DNA of 7,059 nt, taken from contig CAZJTF010000357.1 of assembly GCA_964548565.1 (NCBI GenBank), positions 1 to 7,059 on the forward strand, written 5' to 3'. The notes beneath the pieces were generated by a model that saw nothing but the letters and a program-made list of their open reading frames with translations, was not told the origin of the DNA and searched no databases. The stretch is from CAYLLT01 sp964548565 (lineage in GTDB: Bacteria; Planctomycetota; Phycisphaerae; UBA1845; PWPN01). Numbering within the stretch: position 1 is the stretch's first letter; the number at the start of each line of letters is the position of its first letter. Both the position numbers and the translations under genes were made by a program. Positions 4,820-7,059 of the stretch are shown in pieces.

Positions 4820-7059
4820 TCAGACGGTGACCGGCTCGGCGGCGGGTTGAAACCGGCCGAAGTGCAGGGCGAGCGTTGGCAGGACCAGCAGGTTGAGTAG
4901 TGTCGACGTCACGAGACCTCCGAGAATCACGACCGCCATCGGGCCCTCGATTTCACGTCCGACTTCACCGGTGCCCAGCGCGATCGGCAGGAGCCCCAGC
5001 CCTGTCACGAGTGCCGTCATGAGCACGGGCACGATCCGTTCCGACGCCCCCCGCAGTGCAGCGTCCGCGCCCCAGGTCATGCCTTCGCGCCCCACGAGGT
5101 GCTCGAAATGGGATACCATCATGACGGAATTCCGCATGGTGATCCCGAACAGCGTCACAAAGCCCACGATCGAGCCGATGGACAGTGTACCGCTCGTGAG
5201 AAAAACAGCCAGCACGCCCCCCACCAGTGCGAACGGCAGGTTCACCAGAACCAGCAGGAGGTTTCGCTTGTTCTCGAAAACACTTGCCAGAAGGAGTAGT
5301 ATCCCCAAACCTGCCACGCCGGAATGCAGGAGGATTTCCGCCCGCGCTGCCTCCGCCTCCTCGGCCGTGCCGCCGAACGTGACGTACACCCCGGGCGGGC
5401 TCTTCATCCTGCCGACCACCGCCTTTGCTTCCGCCACGAACGCCGCCACGTCGCGCCCTTCGACATTGCACGTCACCGCCTGGCGACGGCGCGCGCCGTC
5501 ATGCAGCACCATGTAACGACCCGTCCGGCCGCTGAGATCCGCGAGCTGATCCAGCCGCACGTAGGTGCCGGAAGCGTTCCGGAGCAGGAGGCTTCCGATG
5601 CTCTCGGGGTCTCGTCGCCCCGCCTCGTCCAGCAGCACGACAACCGGGTAGACGCGGTTGCCCTCGTAACTCTCCGCCACCCGCGTTCCCTGGCAGGCGG
5701 TCTGGATCGCGGAAAGCACCTCCACGGGCTGGAATCCGAACTGCCGCAGCCGCTCGGGGCGCAGCTCGATGACCATCTGGGGCGCCCCCGGCGGTGACGC
5801 CACCTTGACATCGGCGGCTCCGCGAATCCCGGCGACGGTGTCCGCCACGACCGCGGCGAACTGATCGAGCACGTCGAGATCCTCGCCGTACAGGCTGATC
5901 ACCACGGACGAAGTCTCGCCGGTGATCGTCTCGCTGATGCGGTCGCCGAGAAAGGTGAGCACCTCGCTGTTCGTCCCCGGGTAGTGGCCCAGAATCTCGC
6001 GGATTCTCGTCTGCACCTGGGCCTGGGCTGCTCCCGGAACGTCAGGCTTGAGCTCGATGTGCAGTTCGCTGCGGTGCGGACCCCACGGATCCTCGCCGAG
6101 TTCCGCGCGCCCGGCCTGCTGCTCCATTTGATCGATCACCGGGCGTCCGTCCACCGTCACATCCTGCAGGAGCTCGTCGGTCATACGTTTGCCGAGCCGC
6201 ATCATCTCCGGCAGGGATGTCCCCGGCATTGCGGAGACCTGGCAGACGAAGTGCCCTTCGCGAAACTCCGGCAGAAACTCGCCGCCCAGCCGCGGAAGCA
6301 GTGCCGCCGTCCCCGCGCACAGGAGCAGGACGAATCCCATCAGCAGGCCGGGCACCGGCAACACGTGGCGGACGATCGGAACGTACACCGCCTTGACGGC
6401 CCGCTGGATGAGCGGTTCATGCGATCGCCGCGCCGCCTTCGGCAGGAGAATGGCCGAAAGCGCGGGCGTCACCGTCAGGGCGACGACGAGGGACGCCAGG
6501 ATCGCCAGGATGTACGCGATCCCCAGCGGCGCGAACATACGCCCCTGGAGGCCGGTCATCGTCAGCACCGGCACGAAGACCAACACCACGACGAACGTGG
6601 CGTAAACGACAGCGCTGCGGACCTCGATGGAGGCATCGAGCACGACTCTCAGCAGCGTCTGTGGTCGCCCGAGCTGCTCATTCTCGCGCAGTCTTCGAAA
6701 GATGTTCTCGACGTCGATGATTGCGTCATCCACCACTTCGCCGATCGCGATCGCCAGGCCGCCGAGCGTAATCGTGTTCAGCGTCTCGCCGAACCACTCC
6801 AGCACGACGATCGCGACCAGCAGGGACAGCGGAATGGCCGTGATCGAGATGAATGCCGTCCGAAGGTTCATCATGAAGAGAAAGAGCACCAGCACGACGA
6901 GCAGTCCACCGAGGAGCAGCGATGCTCGCACGTGGTGGATGGCGGCCTCGATGAATGTCGCCGGGCGGTGGAGCCGTGGATAGACCTGGATGCCCTCCGC
7001 CTTGAAAACATCCGCCATTTCCTCCATGGCGGCTTCGGCGGCCCGCGTGACCTCCATGG
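4820..7059 (-). CDS. RND efflux transporter permease, CusA/CzcA (heavy-metal) superfamily, N-terminus outside window
   Basis: An inner-membrane proton-driven pump subunit, expected to work with a periplasmic adaptor and outer-membrane channel encoded elsewhere. The frame runs through the right edge. About 745 residues are visible, and alignment from memory with CusA (about 1040 residues) implies some 300 are missing, including TM1 and the first porter region. The Met codon at 7057 is therefore internal. Counting from it, likely membrane helices are 45-63, 66-86, 94-114, 149-169, 178-205, 235-255, 577-596, 600-621, 626-647, 674-694 and 706-732. The TM4 proton-relay region reads GEVVDDAIIDVEN (Asp110, Asp111, Asp115, Glu117). 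Other family blocks are LGGEFLPEF (257-265), YEGNRVYPVVV (464-474), CNVEGRD (530-536), GFVTLFGITMRNSVMM (632-647) and EGPMAVVILGGL (704-715). In the porter segment DRISETITG (372-380), Glu stands where CusA has the copper-binding Met573, closer to the divalent-cation CzcA type. The substrate cannot be assigned. The stop is followed at once by the hydrolase gene. Confidence 0.93.
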   Translation of the reverse strand, partial: MEVTRAAEAAMEEMADVFKAEGIQVYPRLHRPATFIEAAIHHVRASLLLGGLLVVLVLFLFMMNLRTAFISITAIPLSLLVAIVVLEWFGETLNTITLGGLAIAIGEVVDDAIIDVENIFRRLRENEQLGRPQTLLRVVLDASIEVRSAVVYATFVVVLVFVPVLTMTGLQGRMFAPLGIAYILAILASLVVALTVTPALSAILLPKAARRSHEPLIQRAVKAVYVPIVRHVLPVPGLLMGFVLLLCAGTAALLPRLGGEFLPEFREGHFVCQVSAMPGTSLPEMMRLGKRMTDELLQDVTVDGRPVIDQMEQQAGRAELGEDPWGPHRSELHIELKPDVPGAAQAQVQTRIREILGHYPGTNSEVLTFLGDRISETITGETSSVVISLYGEDLDVLDQFAAVVADTVAGIRGAADVKVASPPGAPQMVIELRPERLRQFGFQPVEVLSAIQTACQGTRVAESYEGNRVYPVVVLLDEAGRRDPESIGSLLLRNASGTYVRLDQLADLSGRTGRYMVLHDGARRRQAVTCNVEGRDVAAFVAEAKAVVGRMKSPPGVYVTFGGTAEEAEAARAEILLHSGVAGLGILLLLASVFENKRNLLLVLVNLPFALVGGVLAVFLTSGTLSIGSIVGFVTLFGITMRNSVMMVSHFEHLVGREGMTWGADAALRGASERIVPVLMTALVTGLGLLPIALGTGEVGREIEGPMAVVILGGLVTSTLLNLLVLPTLALHFGRFQPAAEPVTV

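Noticed and set aside
3899..4900. 333-codon plus-strand open frame opposite the hydrolase gene
   Set aside because: No recognisable domain, and it overlaps a minus-strand gene with an intact catalytic triad and extends into the pump gene.
7055..7057. ATG at 7057 as the true start of the RND permease
   Set aside because: The protein from this Met lacks TM1 and about 300 residues usual for the family, and the frame stays open to the window edge, so it is an internal Met.

Overview
The window is GC-rich bacterial chromosomal DNA, densely coding, with five protein genes and no RNA gene, insertion sequence, CRISPR array or long repeat that I can see. The gene set (a YfhO-type membrane protein, a Tat-exported xylose-isomerase-like TIM barrel protein, a heavy-metal-type RND pump and a predicted lipoprotein hydrolase) suggests a Gram-negative environmental bacterium. 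An Acidobacteriota-like or similar soil lineage is my best guess, but it rests on general gene style only and is low confidence.

Layout. Bases 1-2714 on the plus strand hold two overlapping genes: the 3' part of a yfhO-like gene (open at the left edge) and a family 2 glycosyltransferase of the dolichyl/undecaprenyl-phosphate glucosyltransferase type. They overlap by ATGA, so they are probably one translationally coupled unit. Together they resemble the two-part 'lipid-linked sugar donor plus membrane transferase' arrangement known from CsbB/YfhO in Firmicutes. Bases 2715-2823 are a convergent intergenic gap with several short inverted repeats.

Bases 2824-7059 are all minus strand. Read in transcription order from the right edge, they begin with a large RND efflux permease of the CusA/CzcA superfamily, missing roughly its first 300 residues beyond the window. 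A predicted lipoprotein alpha/beta hydrolase follows, starting about 12 bases after the pump's stop codon. After an 82-base gap comes a Tat-signal sugar isomerase/epimerase-like protein. That gap carries a convincing sigma70-type promoter for the last gene, and a perfect 7-bp inverted repeat frames its -10 box, which looks like a repressor operator.

How they work together. The two plus-strand genes plausibly glycosylate a cell-surface or periplasmic target. The RND pump and hydrolase are probably co-transcribed, but their functional link is unknown. The isomerase-like protein appears to be independently regulated. Nothing here is a clearly new system. The points most worth a second look are the promoter/operator architecture, the pump-hydrolase pairing with an atypical TM4 and missing copper-binding Met in the pump, and the glycosyltransferase/YfhO pair in a probable Gram-negative.
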